From Chloroflexota bacterium (GTDB lineage Bacteria > Chloroflexota > Anaerolineae > UBA4142 > SHND01), in assembly GCA_004295045.1 (NCBI GenBank), contig SHND01000035.1, positions 1-64,000 of the forward strand: a stretch of 64,000 bases of DNA. The letters are read 5' to 3'. Shown here one piece after another: positions 31,804 through 41,929 of this stretch. The notes beneath the pieces are model-generated. The model saw only the letters and a program-made list of their open reading frames with translations, did not search any database and had not been told where the DNA came from. Made by a program: the position numbers and the translations under genes. Positions within the stretch are counted from its first letter, which is position 1. Each line of letters opens with the position of its first letter.

Positions 31804-33408
31804 TTACGACGCGCGCATTTTTTCTGCAATTTTTTTGATCGCAGTTGTCACGCCGGCGACGGGATTGAGAATCGCGTTCGCCGTCACTTCTAAAATATCC
31901 GGCGCGATGTCTTTCAAGAATTTCAACCAACGTTCCACTTTGGTGGGGTTGGCAGTGTCGCCTTTGGCAACTTCGCTTTCAATATTTTTGACGGTATCGC
32001 GGATCTCACCGCGCTCGACATTCGGGTCATTGGCGCGCGCATCAATTTGTTTATAGATCGCGTTGAATAGCACAGCCAGGTCTTGCGCACTCGCACCTTG
32101 CGTTTGCGTAATATTTGAACCTGCCGCAACTTGTCCGACGCTTGCGCCTGCGCCAATCGTCACTGTATTGACATCGCCGCCCGCGTGAATTTCATCGCCA
32201 TGCACCACTTTGTCGCCGGCAACCATATCGCCGCCGACATGGATCGTACCACCCGAAATGTTGATTCCGCCTTTTGGTTTCTCGCTTTTCTCGTCTGGCA
32301 TCGCTTCCTCCTTTTGAAAAATCATTCCATCCGCCGCGCGCATGAACAACACGGGCGTGCCCCATTCCACTACATTATTGTCGTCCAAATAAATCGCGCG
32401 GCGCGCTTCGTTCACCGCCGCATCAACGGGATACCCATCCGCGAGCGTGCGATAAAATTCCGTCGAAAACAAAATTGCCGAGGTGTCGGTGACAGGAAAC
32501 TGCATTGCCATCACGGCGGGAATGCCGCGCTGAACGAGACGCGGCGCCACGCCCGCGAACGGATTGTCCGCCGATGTGCGCGCCCCTTCGCACGCATCCA
32601 TCAAAACGAGACGCAGAGATTCGTGATCATTTAACAAGGTCGCAACGCGATCATCACTGACAGGTCGCCCTTTGCGCTGGTCATCTTCCAAAACGAGCGC
32701 GCCTTGTTGATTTGTTTTGTTAAAGATGCCATGCCCGACAAAGTGTAGGACGTGAAAGGCATTGCGCCGCAGCGCAGTCCGCAGCGCGTCCAACGTGGGC
32801 GGCGTGACGCGTTCGATAGTGATTTTGTTTTGTGCGCGCAGCGACGCGAGCGCGTCGTTCAAGTTTTTCCACGCCAATTCCATATCGAGCGGTTCAAAAT
32901 CCGTCGGACTCGCCAACACCGCGAGCAGATTGAGCGGCGCGGGCGCGGCAAGCGGCTTGAGCGGTTCCGGCAGTTCGAGATAGCGCACCACCGGCGTCTC
33001 TTTCGAAAGCGCGAGAAATTCTTGACGCGACGCGTCATAGAGATATTCCCACGGCAGATCGGCAAGTTCGGGAACGTCGTTCAAGCGCAAGCAGACGCGC
33101 AAGCCCTGTTTGGCATTGTTCGCCGCGTCGCGGCTGCGCCGATAACACGTTACCACTTCGTCATGAAACACCGCGTTGAACAAGCGCGTGCCAAAATCTT
33201 TGATCATCTCTTCGGGTTTGACGCCCGTGCCGACGATGGGCGCGCGCCGCCCCACGCGCGCAAGGAAGGTGGTCAACTCAGCGGAGGTGAACGGCGAAAC
33301 AAAATTCGCGTTCGCCTGACCTGCTGGCGAATCGAGCACATGTGCGCGATAATTTTCACTGCTGTGTTCGAGCGCCAAGTCCAAAGTTTGATAGGTGAGA
33401 GATGGCAT
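31804..33408 (-). CDS. CHAT-domain (caspase-like) protease with C-terminal GGINISGG motif
   Basis: 534 residues from MPSLTYQ (ATG 33408; an upstream in-frame start would add a non-conserved extension). Residues ~1-365 are a CHAT domain, the caspase-related peptidase: His-226 in VLHFVGHGIFN and Cys-273 in RLVLMDACEGARTS make the catalytic pair, followed by GIPAVMAMQFPVTDTSA. After an acidic linker comes GGINISGGTIHVGGDMVAGD (380-399) and VVHGDEIHAGGDVNTVTIG, then a helical tail. The motif matches that of the adjacent membrane protein, so the protease is probably recruited to the membrane through it. CHAT proteases act in bacterial self-killing defence and stress. Confidence 0.9.
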   Translation of the reverse strand: MPSLTYQTLDLALEHSSENYRAHVLDSPAGQANANFVSPFTSAELTTFLARVGRRAPIVGTGVKPEEMIKDFGTRLFNAVFHDEVVTCYRRSRDAANNAKQGLRVCLRLNDVPELADLPWEYLYDASRQEFLALSKETPVVRYLELPEPLKPLAAPAPLNLLAVLASPTDFEPLDMELAWKNLNDALASLRAQNKITIERVTPPTLDALRTALRRNAFHVLHFVGHGIFNKTNQQGALVLEDDQRKGRPVSDDRVATLLNDHESLRLVLMDACEGARTSADNPFAGVAPRLVQRGIPAVMAMQFPVTDTSAILFSTEFYRTLADGYPVDAAVNEARRAIYLDDNNVVEWGTPVLFMRAADGMIFQKEEAMPDEKSEKPKGGINISGGTIHVGGDMVAGDKVVHGDEIHAGGDVNTVTIGAGASVGQVAAGSNITQTQGASAQDLAVLFNAIYKQIDARANDPNVERGEIRDTVKNIESEVAKGDTANPTKVERWLKFLKDIAPDILEVTANAILNPVAGVTTAIKKIAEKMRAS

Positions 33409-33467
33409 ACGTGACAATTCTCCGAAACGGGGTGAGTACGACGTGGGGCTTGCGAATTGACGCGCTG

Positions 33468-33497
33468 ATGGTAGCACGCGCGGGGAATGGTTGTCAA
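33468..33497 (-). promoter_or_regulatory. Promoter of the CHAT operon
   Basis: On the minus strand: TTGACA (33497-33492), 18-nt spacer, TGCTACCAT extended -10 (TACCAT 33473-33468), ~55 nt before the CHAT start. Confidence 0.6.
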
Positions 33498-33552
33498 CAA
33501 AGAATCAGATCTATTCGGAAGTGTAACGCGCGAAAACTTTAAGGTTGGGAGT

Positions 33553-33581
33553 GTTCCAAAGGCTCTGATCTGGGCTATACT
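33553..33581 (+). promoter_or_regulatory. Likely promoter of the RHS gene
   Basis: TATACT at 33576-33581 with a weak -35 (GTTCCA, 17-nt spacing), divergent from the CHAT promoter within the 291-nt intergenic region; leader of ~110 nt. Confidence 0.45.
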
Positions 33582-33699
33582 CGTACGCAACAGGAATTTT
33601 TTTGCCCCTGAATTTGTTGTGTCGTTGTGTTGGCGCACATTGAGTTAGTCCGTTCGCAAGACCTCACATCAATGCACTCGTTCTTTTGCGGAGGTGACT

Positions 33700-36600
33700 A
33701 TGGTTCGCTTGGATCCTTCTCGCCCTGGACAGATTGGTTTGTTGTTGGCTCTCCTCATGCTTTTGGCGACCGCATCGAGCGGCGACGCCTTTGCCCACGC
33801 GTCAAATCCTTTGTTCTCTGAACATGCTCCGGCGCTTCAAGCGACAGCTGAAACTACCGCATCGCCTGAAGCCACTTTTACACCGGAACTCACGCCCACT
33901 CCGACGGATGCCCCGACGGACGCACCCAGTGCGACTCCGCTCACTACGACAGATGTTCCAACCCCAACGGACACGCCGACGATCACCCCAACCGACGCGC
34001 CAACGGATACCTCGACGGAAACGGACACACCCGTTCCAACCGATGAACCCACCGCCGAACCAACGGCGGCTTTGACAGACATTCCAACGGACGCCGCAAC
34101 AGAAACGCCTGTTCCAACGGAGACGCCCGTTGTGCCAGAGACGCCGATTCTCACGGAAACGCCCACCGGCTTGTCAACGGAAACACCTCTGCCCACAGAC
34201 ACTGTAACAGTTACGCCTACGGAATCTCCCACGCCAACTCCGAGCGACGAGACCGAAATCATCGTTGAACCGGAGCAAGCGGCAGAACTCGTCGCAGACG
34301 AGGGCAAGCTCGTCGTCACTTTTCCGAAAGGGGCGGTGAAAGCACGCGTCCGCGTCACCTTTGAATCGGTACGCGGCGACGATCCGGTCCAAGACCCGCA
34401 GCATAAACTCGTTCTCGCGCGTTTCCGTCTCAAGGCGCTTCGTGTTCGGAATGAACGTGCGGTCAAAAACTTTGATCAGCCGCTGAAAATGACGCTGCGC
34501 TATGATCCAGCGATGTTGAGCGGCTGGAACGAGAACAATTTGCAGATGGTATATTGGGATGAAACGCTTGCGCGCTGGATGCCGCTCAAAAGTTCGGTGG
34601 ATACCAAATCGAAACAGGTGATGGCAGAAACCGATCACTTTACGGATTTCGGGTTAGCCAACGCACCGGACGTGATGTCGTATCTTCCCAACCTTGAAGG
34701 CTTTCAAACCGACCTCTTTTCCGGCGCGGCGGGATACAGCTATCCGCTCCAAGTGCCGCCCGGGCGCGGCGGTTTGACGCCGCGTCTCTCACTTTCGTAT
34801 TCCAGCGCCAGTGTGGACAATCTCAATTCCGACCTCCAAGTTTCGTATGTTGGCGCGGGCTGGGGAATGGATACAGGATATGTCGCGCGCAACACCCACA
34901 ATTCCTATCCCACCTCCGATGACTGGTACAGCATCGTTCTCAACGGCGCGAGTTACGATCTGGTGCCAGGGACGGATGGCGCGTATCATACGTCCAAAGA
35001 ACAGTTTTGGAAGATCACCTTTGCGAACAACGAATGGACGGTTGTAACGAACGATGGGACGACGTACACCTTTGGCACCAAAGCCAACAGCCGCGCCGTC
35101 GAATGGCGCACCGATGGTTCGGGCAGCATTGCCAAAGACACCTACAATTGGTGGCTCGACAAAGTGGTGGATGTTCACGGGAACGAGATCGTCTACTCGT
35201 ACATGCACGAACAGGGTTCCAACGGTCAGAGCTGCGGCGCGACCCCAAGCCCCTTTGACAATGCCGTGTATCCGCAGACGATTCAATACAACAAGAGCGG
35301 CAGCGCGTATTTGACGCAGATCACCTTTTTCTACACGGCGCGCAGCGATTACAGTTACGTTATTCCGTGGCGGCAGTGCGGCAATGCGCCGGTGCAGTTG
35401 AGCAAACTCGATGCGCTGGAAGTGAAAACAACCGACAATGTGGGCGCGCTCGCGTTGGTGCGGCGTTATGAATTCACCTACGATTATTCCACCTTCCCCG
35501 GCGTATACAACGATCACGGCAACAGCACGGGCGCGTACGGACGACTCACCCTCAAGCGCATCAAGCATTTTGGCGCCGACGGCACGACGAAATTGCCCGA
35601 CACGGTTTTCACCTACAGCAACAATCGCCTGTCCACCGGCTCGAATGGCATCGGCGGCAAGGTGACGTTCGCGTACGAAGCGAGCATCGCGGATGCGGGT
35701 CCGTTTGGCGACAAGTACGAACAGGATTACAACACCTGGAATGTGAACGGCTGTGGAAGCTTCTGCAACGTTCCCGCGTATGCATTTTGGAAACCGCTGC
35801 ACAGCACTACGACCTGGGCAAATGGCGACCCGCTTGGCAAGAAGGCGATCAAGTGGAGCGTCGGCAGCTCTTTATCATACCTCTTTTGGTGGGTTGAGCC
35901 CTTTACACCGGGCGCATCTTACGTGATGACGAATACGCTCGTCGCGAATACAACGGGACAAATTCAATTTCGCAGTTGGGATGGAACGAGTGAAACCAAT
36001 CTGACGAATTGGATCAATGTATCCGCGAACGTCGGCAAGACGGTCGTCACGAATTTTGCCATTTCGGACAGCGCCCGCGCGCCCGAAATTCGGTTGTATA
36101 CCAATTTCTCGCCGGGCAAGTTCTTGTACATGGAACGGACGACCTTGCAGCCGCGCGCGTCGCATCATCGCGTCGCCTCGAAAACGGTGGAAGATGGGAT
36201 GGACAGCAGCGCGAACGCAACCTACACCTATGCCTACACCGGCATCGCTTCGAACGACACTGCCCATTCCGCCGCCGCGACGACGAACGAACCGCGCGCG
36301 AAACCGGGCTCGCAATATCGCGGGCATTCGAAAGTGACGGTACGAGACCCGCACAACAACGAAACGGAAACGTGGTTCAAGCAGGATGACTCGTACGTGG
36401 GCAGGGTGTACAAGACCATTCAGCGTGACAGCGCGGGCAACCAATACGGCGTGACCGACCACACCTTTGCCAAAACGTCGTACGCCGTAGCGCCGTATCC
36501 TTCACAGAATCCGGTATCGGGGGATACGATCGAATTCATCAAACTCACCCAAACGCTGGTTTCGCAGTATGATGGCAACAATGGCGCGCCGCCGCGCCTC

Positions 36601-39600
36601 CACAAGACAACCTATGGCTATGACAGCAAGGGGAACGTAAATGTGACAGCAGAGTACGGCGACGGCGCGTCCCCGTACCGCACCACGTATCGTGAGTTCA
36701 ATCTCAACAACACCGCGAACATCTGGAACAAACTCGCGCGGCAGTATGTGAATGATACAAACGGGATAAAAATTTCTGAAACGCAATATGTGTACGATGG
36801 CGGTTCGGTCTACACCGACGGCTTGACCAAAGGGGATTTGACCAAGACGGTGGTCTTGTCCGGCGCGGGGCAATCCTTTACGAGCGCGACGTTCCAATAC
36901 AACGCGGCGAACGGCAACCTCACCGATGTGTGGGATGCGCGCGGGAACAACACGCACACCGACTACGACGCGACCTACCAAATCTTTCCGCTCAGCGTGC
37001 GGAATGCAAAATTACAAACGGCGACGACGCAATACAATTTTCGTTTGGGCAAACCTGAAATGGTAACCGATGTGAACGGCGCAGTGACGCGCACCGAGTT
37101 CGATGTGTTCGGACGCACGCTGAAAATCTTTGCGCCGGGCGAAGCGGGCAGCGCGAACGCCACCGCGCTCTACGACTATTTTCTGGGCAGCGCGGGCGTG
37201 CCTTCGCGCGTGCATGTCCAAGTCCGCAGCGATCTGGGCGGGAGCAATCCCGCGACGTATCAGCACGCGTGGTGGCTCTATGATGGACGCGGGCGGCTCA
37301 TTCAAAAGCAGGCGCAAGGGTTGGGCGGGCAAACGATCTTGGCGAATACGCGTTTCAATAACTTGGGACAGGTGTGGCGCACGTCGAATCCGTATGCGCT
37401 TTCGGGCTATGACCCGCTCACGAGTCCGCAGTATCAAACGCCCAATTGGAGCCAGCCGTACACGCAAAACACCTACGATCCCATCGGGCGCCTCACGCGC
37501 ACCGATGCGCCGGGCATTCCCGCGCCCACGCTGTTCGAGTACGATCACGGGTGGACGACGGTGACGGATGCGAATGGACACACGAAAGATTCCTTTAGCG
37601 ATGCATTCGGACGCGTGATTCAGGTGGACGAACACAATCAAGGCGCAACCTCCACCACGCAGTATGGGTATGATGCGTTGGATCGGTTGGTGGATACGTG
37701 GGATGATGCGAACAACAACACGCATCTCACCTATGATTGGCTCGGGCGCAAATTGACAATGAGCGATCCCGACATGGGGAATTGGGCGTATGCGTATGAT
37801 AATGCGGGGAATCTCGTGCGCCAGACGGATGCGCGCGGGAATAGTGTCTGTTTCGCGTACGACGAATTGAATCGCGCGACGCAAAAGCAGGCGCGGCAAA
37901 GCGCCGCCACCTGCACGGGCGGGACGGTGGCGTACACGGTGAATTATGGCTATGACGACACGATGAATGGGAACAAGGGGGTTGGACGGCGTACTTCACT
38001 GACCGACCCAACGGGCAATACCACTTGGCGCTACACATTAGATGGACGCGCGATCACGACCACGCAAACCATTGAAAGTAACGCCTATACCACCTCCGCC
38101 ACCAGCGATGCGATGGGACGTTTGCGCTCGACCAAGTATCCTGACAATGAAGTGGTCAACCAAACCTACAACGCGCAAGGTCTGCTCGCCACGCTGGGTA
38201 GTTATGTGACCGCCTCGAATTACAATGCGGCGAGCCAACTCACCTCGCTGACGTTCGGCAGCGGCGTGCAAACCACCTACGGTTATGATTCACAAAATCT
38301 GCGTCTGCTGACACTCCAAACCAGCGGCTCGAATCAAAATCTTGCCTACACCTACGACAACGCGGGCAACGTCAAGACCATCACCGACAATCTGCTTTCC
38401 CAAATCTCCCAATTCAATTACGACGACTTGAATCGCTTGCAGGATGCGAGCATTGCGGGTGTGTATGCGCAAGCGTGGAGTTACAACCCAATTGGGAATA
38501 TCCTGACTTTTACCGATGGCGGGAACGTCAAGAATTATTCCTATGCTGACAGTGCGCACAAGCACGCCGTGACGCAAGTAGGTTCATTGTATATGTGTTA
38601 CGACCAGAACGGCAATATGACGCGCCGCAATGCGACAAGTTCGGCTTGCACCAATGGCGACACGCTCAATTATGACGTAGAGAATCGGTTGACGAGTATT
38701 ACCGTGGGCGCAACGACGACGAATTATTTTTACAACGGCGATGGTGCGCGGGTAAAGAAAACCGCGAATGGCGTGACCACGTACTATGTTGGTAATCTCT
38801 ACGAATACACGACGTGGGCAGGCGGCAGTAGCACGAGCAAGTTTTATTATTTCGGCGGACAGCGCATCGCGGTGAAACAAGACATCAACGTCAGTTATCT
38901 TCACGGCGACCATTTAGGAAGCACGAGCAAGACGACGGGCGCGAGCAGCAGCGCGCAAACGTATTATCCGTTTGGCAACATCCGCACGGCAACAGGCACA
39001 CCTCCCACCGACTACGGCTACACAGGACAGAAACGCGATGCGACAGCGAACCTGATGTATTACGGCGCGCGCTACTATGACGCGGCGCTCGGACGGTTCA
39101 TTCAACCCGACACGATCGTGCCGAATCCGCTGGATCCACAGTCGCTGAATCGCTACAGTTATGTGCGGAATAATCCTGTAAATCGAATTGACCCAACGGG
39201 AAATGATGATTGTGAACAGCAATCTGGAGATTGCAACCGATATTTTCACGCACAAGGTTTATGTTGGAGCATGAGAAATGAGGATTATTCACGACCGTGC
39301 GCCGCGACGGTTGATAGTGAAGAGGATCTTGAGCGACTTTCAGAGGAACACCCCGAATTGTTGACAAATCCAGGCTTAAGACTCTTATTCAACGACCCAG
39401 ATCAAGAGAGAAGACTGAGAGTTCTGGATGCCGTTGGTATTTACATGGTAGCAGCTGGCTACACCGAACTTGATATTCTCGTCCAACTCACGCGACTGGA
39501 TGCGATGTTAGTAGGTAACAACGCTTTTGATTTCGTTGATGATATGTCGCTAGCACTAATGGGATGGCACCCAAGGGACTCCATCCTCTGTGGTATCAAC

Positions 39601-39990
39601 CCCTCCGGGTGCCACCACTCGATACTTTTTGAATTGCTTAATCAGGGCGGCACTGGATTCTCACCCTGGTTCAGAGATCCACCTGCAGCAATTGCGAAAG
39701 GACTCGGAACACAAGCCTTCCACTTCTGGGAGTTTGTAAATTTAGGGTTCGTTTACAACCACGGTGTGTCATTCTTCGGTGATGTGGTGCATGAACTGGC
39801 AGAGCGCGCGGACAGTAGCCCGGGCTCTTCTTGGCAAGATTTATACCTTGCGAACGTTGGTGCGTCGTTGGGTGTAAGCCTTCAGCAGGGTGAAGTCACT
39901 CCACTTCAATCTCCAGAATGGATTCAACATCATCTCCACCAGTCGTGGGAGTACTGGTACCTCTGGAGGAATTTGCCTTATTCGCAATGA
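33700..39990 (+). CDS. RHS-repeat protein with variable C-terminal domain
   Basis: 2,096 residues, start set by GGAGGTGA at 33690-33697. Order: signal peptide (GQIGLLLALLMLLATASS), a Thr/Pro-rich stalk of PT[D/E] repeats (~40-180), a ZU5-like beta domain (EGKLVVTFPKGAVKARVR, ~200-325), an SpvB/TcdB-like entry (NLEGFQTDLFSGAAGYSYPL), many YD repeats (ANLMYYGARYYD), and the RHS core (YYPFGNIRTATGTPPTDYGY ... QSLNRYSYVRNNPVNRIDPT). The core is followed by a non-RHS tail of ~270 residues (CEQQSGDCNRYF ... HFWEFVNLGF) with Cys, His and Glu pairs, homologous to the tail of the next cassette. Such RHS shells enclose a releasable toxin in their C-terminal end. Confidence 0.9.
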   Translation: MVRLDPSRPGQIGLLLALLMLLATASSGDAFAHASNPLFSEHAPALQATAETTASPEATFTPELTPTPTDAPTDAPSATPLTTTDVPTPTDTPTITPTDAPTDTSTETDTPVPTDEPTAEPTAALTDIPTDAATETPVPTETPVVPETPILTETPTGLSTETPLPTDTVTVTPTESPTPTPSDETEIIVEPEQAAELVADEGKLVVTFPKGAVKARVRVTFESVRGDDPVQDPQHKLVLARFRLKALRVRNERAVKNFDQPLKMTLRYDPAMLSGWNENNLQMVYWDETLARWMPLKSSVDTKSKQVMAETDHFTDFGLANAPDVMSYLPNLEGFQTDLFSGAAGYSYPLQVPPGRGGLTPRLSLSYSSASVDNLNSDLQVSYVGAGWGMDTGYVARNTHNSYPTSDDWYSIVLNGASYDLVPGTDGAYHTSKEQFWKITFANNEWTVVTNDGTTYTFGTKANSRAVEWRTDGSGSIAKDTYNWWLDKVVDVHGNEIVYSYMHEQGSNGQSCGATPSPFDNAVYPQTIQYNKSGSAYLTQITFFYTARSDYSYVIPWRQCGNAPVQLSKLDALEVKTTDNVGALALVRRYEFTYDYSTFPGVYNDHGNSTGAYGRLTLKRIKHFGADGTTKLPDTVFTYSNNRLSTGSNGIGGKVTFAYEASIADAGPFGDKYEQDYNTWNVNGCGSFCNVPAYAFWKPLHSTTTWANGDPLGKKAIKWSVGSSLSYLFWWVEPFTPGASYVMTNTLVANTTGQIQFRSWDGTSETNLTNWINVSANVGKTVVTNFAISDSARAPEIRLYTNFSPGKFLYMERTTLQPRASHHRVASKTVEDGMDSSANATYTYAYTGIASNDTAHSAAATTNEPRAKPGSQYRGHSKVTVRDPHNNETETWFKQDDSYVGRVYKTIQRDSAGNQYGVTDHTFAKTSYAVAPYPSQNPVSGDTIEFIKLTQTLVSQYDGNNGAPPRLHKTTYGYDSKGNVNVTAEYGDGASPYRTTYREFNLNNTANIWNKLARQYVNDTNGIKISETQYVYDGGSVYTDGLTKGDLTKTVVLSGAGQSFTSATFQYNAANGNLTDVWDARGNNTHTDYDATYQIFPLSVRNAKLQTATTQYNFRLGKPEMVTDVNGAVTRTEFDVFGRTLKIFAPGEAGSANATALYDYFLGSAGVPSRVHVQVRSDLGGSNPATYQHAWWLYDGRGRLIQKQAQGLGGQTILANTRFNNLGQVWRTSNPYALSGYDPLTSPQYQTPNWSQPYTQNTYDPIGRLTRTDAPGIPAPTLFEYDHGWTTVTDANGHTKDSFSDAFGRVIQVDEHNQGATSTTQYGYDALDRLVDTWDDANNNTHLTYDWLGRKLTMSDPDMGNWAYAYDNAGNLVRQTDARGNSVCFAYDELNRATQKQARQSAATCTGGTVAYTVNYGYDDTMNGNKGVGRRTSLTDPTGNTTWRYTLDGRAITTTQTIESNAYTTSATSDAMGRLRSTKYPDNEVVNQTYNAQGLLATLGSYVTASNYNAASQLTSLTFGSGVQTTYGYDSQNLRLLTLQTSGSNQNLAYTYDNAGNVKTITDNLLSQISQFNYDDLNRLQDASIAGVYAQAWSYNPIGNILTFTDGGNVKNYSYADSAHKHAVTQVGSLYMCYDQNGNMTRRNATSSACTNGDTLNYDVENRLTSITVGATTTNYFYNGDGARVKKTANGVTTYYVGNLYEYTTWAGGSSTSKFYYFGGQRIAVKQDINVSYLHGDHLGSTSKTTGASSSAQTYYPFGNIRTATGTPPTDYGYTGQKRDATANLMYYGARYYDAALGRFIQPDTIVPNPLDPQSLNRYSYVRNNPVNRIDPTGNDDCEQQSGDCNRYFHAQGLCWSMRNEDYSRPCAATVDSEEDLERLSEEHPELLTNPGLRLLFNDPDQERRLRVLDAVGIYMVAAGYTELDILVQLTRLDAMLVGNNAFDFVDDMSLALMGWHPRDSILCGINPSGCHHSILFELLNQGGTGFSPWFRDPPAAIAKGLGTQAFHFWEFVNLGFVYNHGVSFFGDVVHELAERADSSPGSSWQDLYLANVGASLGVSLQQGEVTPLQSPEWIQHHLHQSWEYWYLWRNLPYSQ

Positions 39991-40097
39991 CCTCGCAACA
40001 TCCGAAATTAGGATTTGTGGATGTGATCGTATATTTCAATGACAGCGACTTTGCAAGAATGCTTCAACTTACGATGTGAACAAATTAGAGTGAGCCG

Positions 40098-40466
40098 ATG
40101 ATGAGTGTACCAACGAAAAGCGGAAGTAAAACGGTTCCGGTCCTATATGTCCTAATTCCCATAATCCTTTGCCTCGGGCTTTGTGCTGGTTGTCAAGCAT
40201 TGGGTACACAATACTACCAGAGAGATTCGGAGTTACGTCGCAACCTCAAGCTGGGGATGACCCGAACCGAAGTTTACCGCGAATTAGATGAATTCTGGCC
40301 ACACACGATCTGGCGCGCAGACAAACCATCGCTTTGCGACGCGACTTACCCCCACACCTATTTTAAGGAGGTCGCTAACTTTTACGGTCCCTTTGGTCTT
40401 GGCCCGCTCCTGAGTGCAATTGTCATGTGTTTCGACGAGTCAGGCAAGCTTGTTTTTATCAAGTAA
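40098..40466 (+). CDS. Small lipoprotein, BamE/SmpA-like; candidate immunity protein 1
   Basis: 122 residues. Signal peptide with lipobox (LCLGLCAGCQALG), then LKLGMTRTEVYRELDEFW and a final MCFDESGKLVFIK. The GMTxxQVxxxL...FDxxGxVxxI layout is that of the BamE/SmpA fold. It lies 107 nt after the RHS gene and has a homologue after the second cassette, so its position is that of an immunity gene; binding the CT1 toxin outside the cytoplasm is inference. Start at 40098 or the adjacent ATG; no strong ribosome binding site. Confidence 0.65.
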   Translation: MMSVPTKSGSKTVPVLYVLIPIILCLGLCAGCQALGTQYYQRDSELRRNLKLGMTRTEVYRELDEFWPHTIWRADKPSLCDATYPHTYFKEVANFYGPFGLGPLLSAIVMCFDESGKLVFIK

Positions 40467-40526
40467 TCAAGGCGGTTTAAATACGCATGTCCCGGAACGG
40501 TATTTGATGCTCGTCAATCATGCGTC

Positions 40527-41885
40527 TTGATGTGCTACGACCAGAACGGCAACATGCCTCGCCGCAATGCGACGACTTCAAGTTGCACCAACGGCGACAC
40601 GCTCAGTTATGATGACGGGAATCGGTTAACCAGCATCACCGTGGGCGCGACAACCACAAATTATTTTTACAGCGGCGATGGTGCGCGGGTCAAGAAATCC
40701 GCGAATGGGGTCACGACATACTATGTTGGCAATCTCTATGAATACACTGTCTGGACCGGCGGCAGTAGCACGAGCAAATATTATTATTTCGGCGGACAGC
40801 GCGTCGCAGTCAAACAAGACATCAACGTCAGTTACATTCACGGCGACCACTTGGGTTCGACAAGCAAAACGACGGGCGCGAGTGCGAGTACGCAGACGTA
40901 TTATCCCTACGGCGCGATTAAAACATCCAGCGGCACACCGCCAACGGACTATGGCTACACAGGACAGAAACGCGACGCGAGCGCGAATCTGATGTTCTAC
41001 GGGGCGAGATATTACGACCCCGCGCTCGGACGCTTCATTCAACCCGATTCGATTGTGCCCTCGAGCGATCCGCAGAACCTCAATCGCTACAGCTACGTCC
41101 ACAATAACCCCCTCAACTTTGTAGATCCAAGCGGTCACGATGAAGGAAACTGCGAGCAACAAAATCCTGATTGCGACCGATACTATCATGCCCAAGGCCT
41201 CTGTTGGAATGCTCGATTAGAAAAATACTCTCGATCATGCCCCGCCACGGTGGAGAACGAAGAAGACCTTGAGAAAATCGCGCATGAACATCCAGAGTTC
41301 TTGAATAATCCGAACTTGCAATTCCTTTTCGGGTATGACACACAGAGAGTGCGAGTAGAAATACTGACCAACGTTGGTATCTATTTGGTCGAGAAGGGGG
41401 AGACCGACCTAGAAGTCTTGGTAAAGTTGGCCCAGATTGAATTTCTAATGGCACCAAATGGGTTCCTTTTCATTGATGATCTTTCAATGACATTTCTCGG
41501 GTGGCACTATTATGATGCATGGCAATGTGTAACTAGATGCCCTCGCGTCCCACCCCCGAGGTTAGATAATTATCTCAAGCACGGTGGGTCCGGGTTTAGT
41601 CCCTTTTATCAAGATCCAAACCCCGGAGCCAACCAAGTCTACCACTTCTGGGAGTACGTTGATACTGGCTTCCATTTGGGGTATGAGCCAAGTCTGGCAG
41701 GTGCTATAGTGCACGAGATACAAGGAGGCGGTCAGTCCGTACAAGATACATTTTTAGGAGAACGTGGCGCATTTCTGGGCGGCAAGCTTCGGTTCCAGAT
41801 TATTATTGATCAAAGTTGGGTCGCTGGTTGGCTTACTTGGCAACTAGGACCTAATAGCCCAGGGCCATTTTATGGCGTCCATTGA
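40527..41885 (+). pseudogene. Orphan RHS core plus C-terminal domain, cassette 2
   Basis: A 452-codon frame without signal peptide, stalk or Shine-Dalgarno, starting inside the RHS core (MCYDQNGNMPRRNATTSSCT, same as 38593 onwards in the full-length gene), with the full core to YGYTGQKRDASANLMFYGAR and QNLNRYSYVHNNPLNFVDPS. The tail (NCEQQNPDCDRYYHAQGLCW ... GGSGFSPFYQDPNPGANQVY ... HFWEYVDTGFHLGY ... AIVHEIQGGGQS ... LGERGAFLGG) is homologous to the tail of the main protein. Such silent cassettes can replace the main RHS C terminus by recombination in the core. A true protein is possible but unlikely. Confidence 0.75.
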
Positions 41886-41929
41886 GAGAATAGCAGAAAC
41901 AATATTGTGCCTCAATCATAGAGGGAAAG

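Noticed and set aside
33837..34466. Minus-strand ORF with VGVSVG-type repeats
   Set aside because: It is the antisense of the Thr/Pro stalk of the RHS gene; repeats in that frame mirror the PT repeats.
37012..37899. Minus-strand 295-codon ORF in the RHS gene
   Set aside because: Antisense shadow of YD repeats; no domain.
40527..41885. Second RHS gene as a full CDS
   Set aside because: No signal peptide, start signals or stalk; begins in mid-core, hence an orphan cassette.
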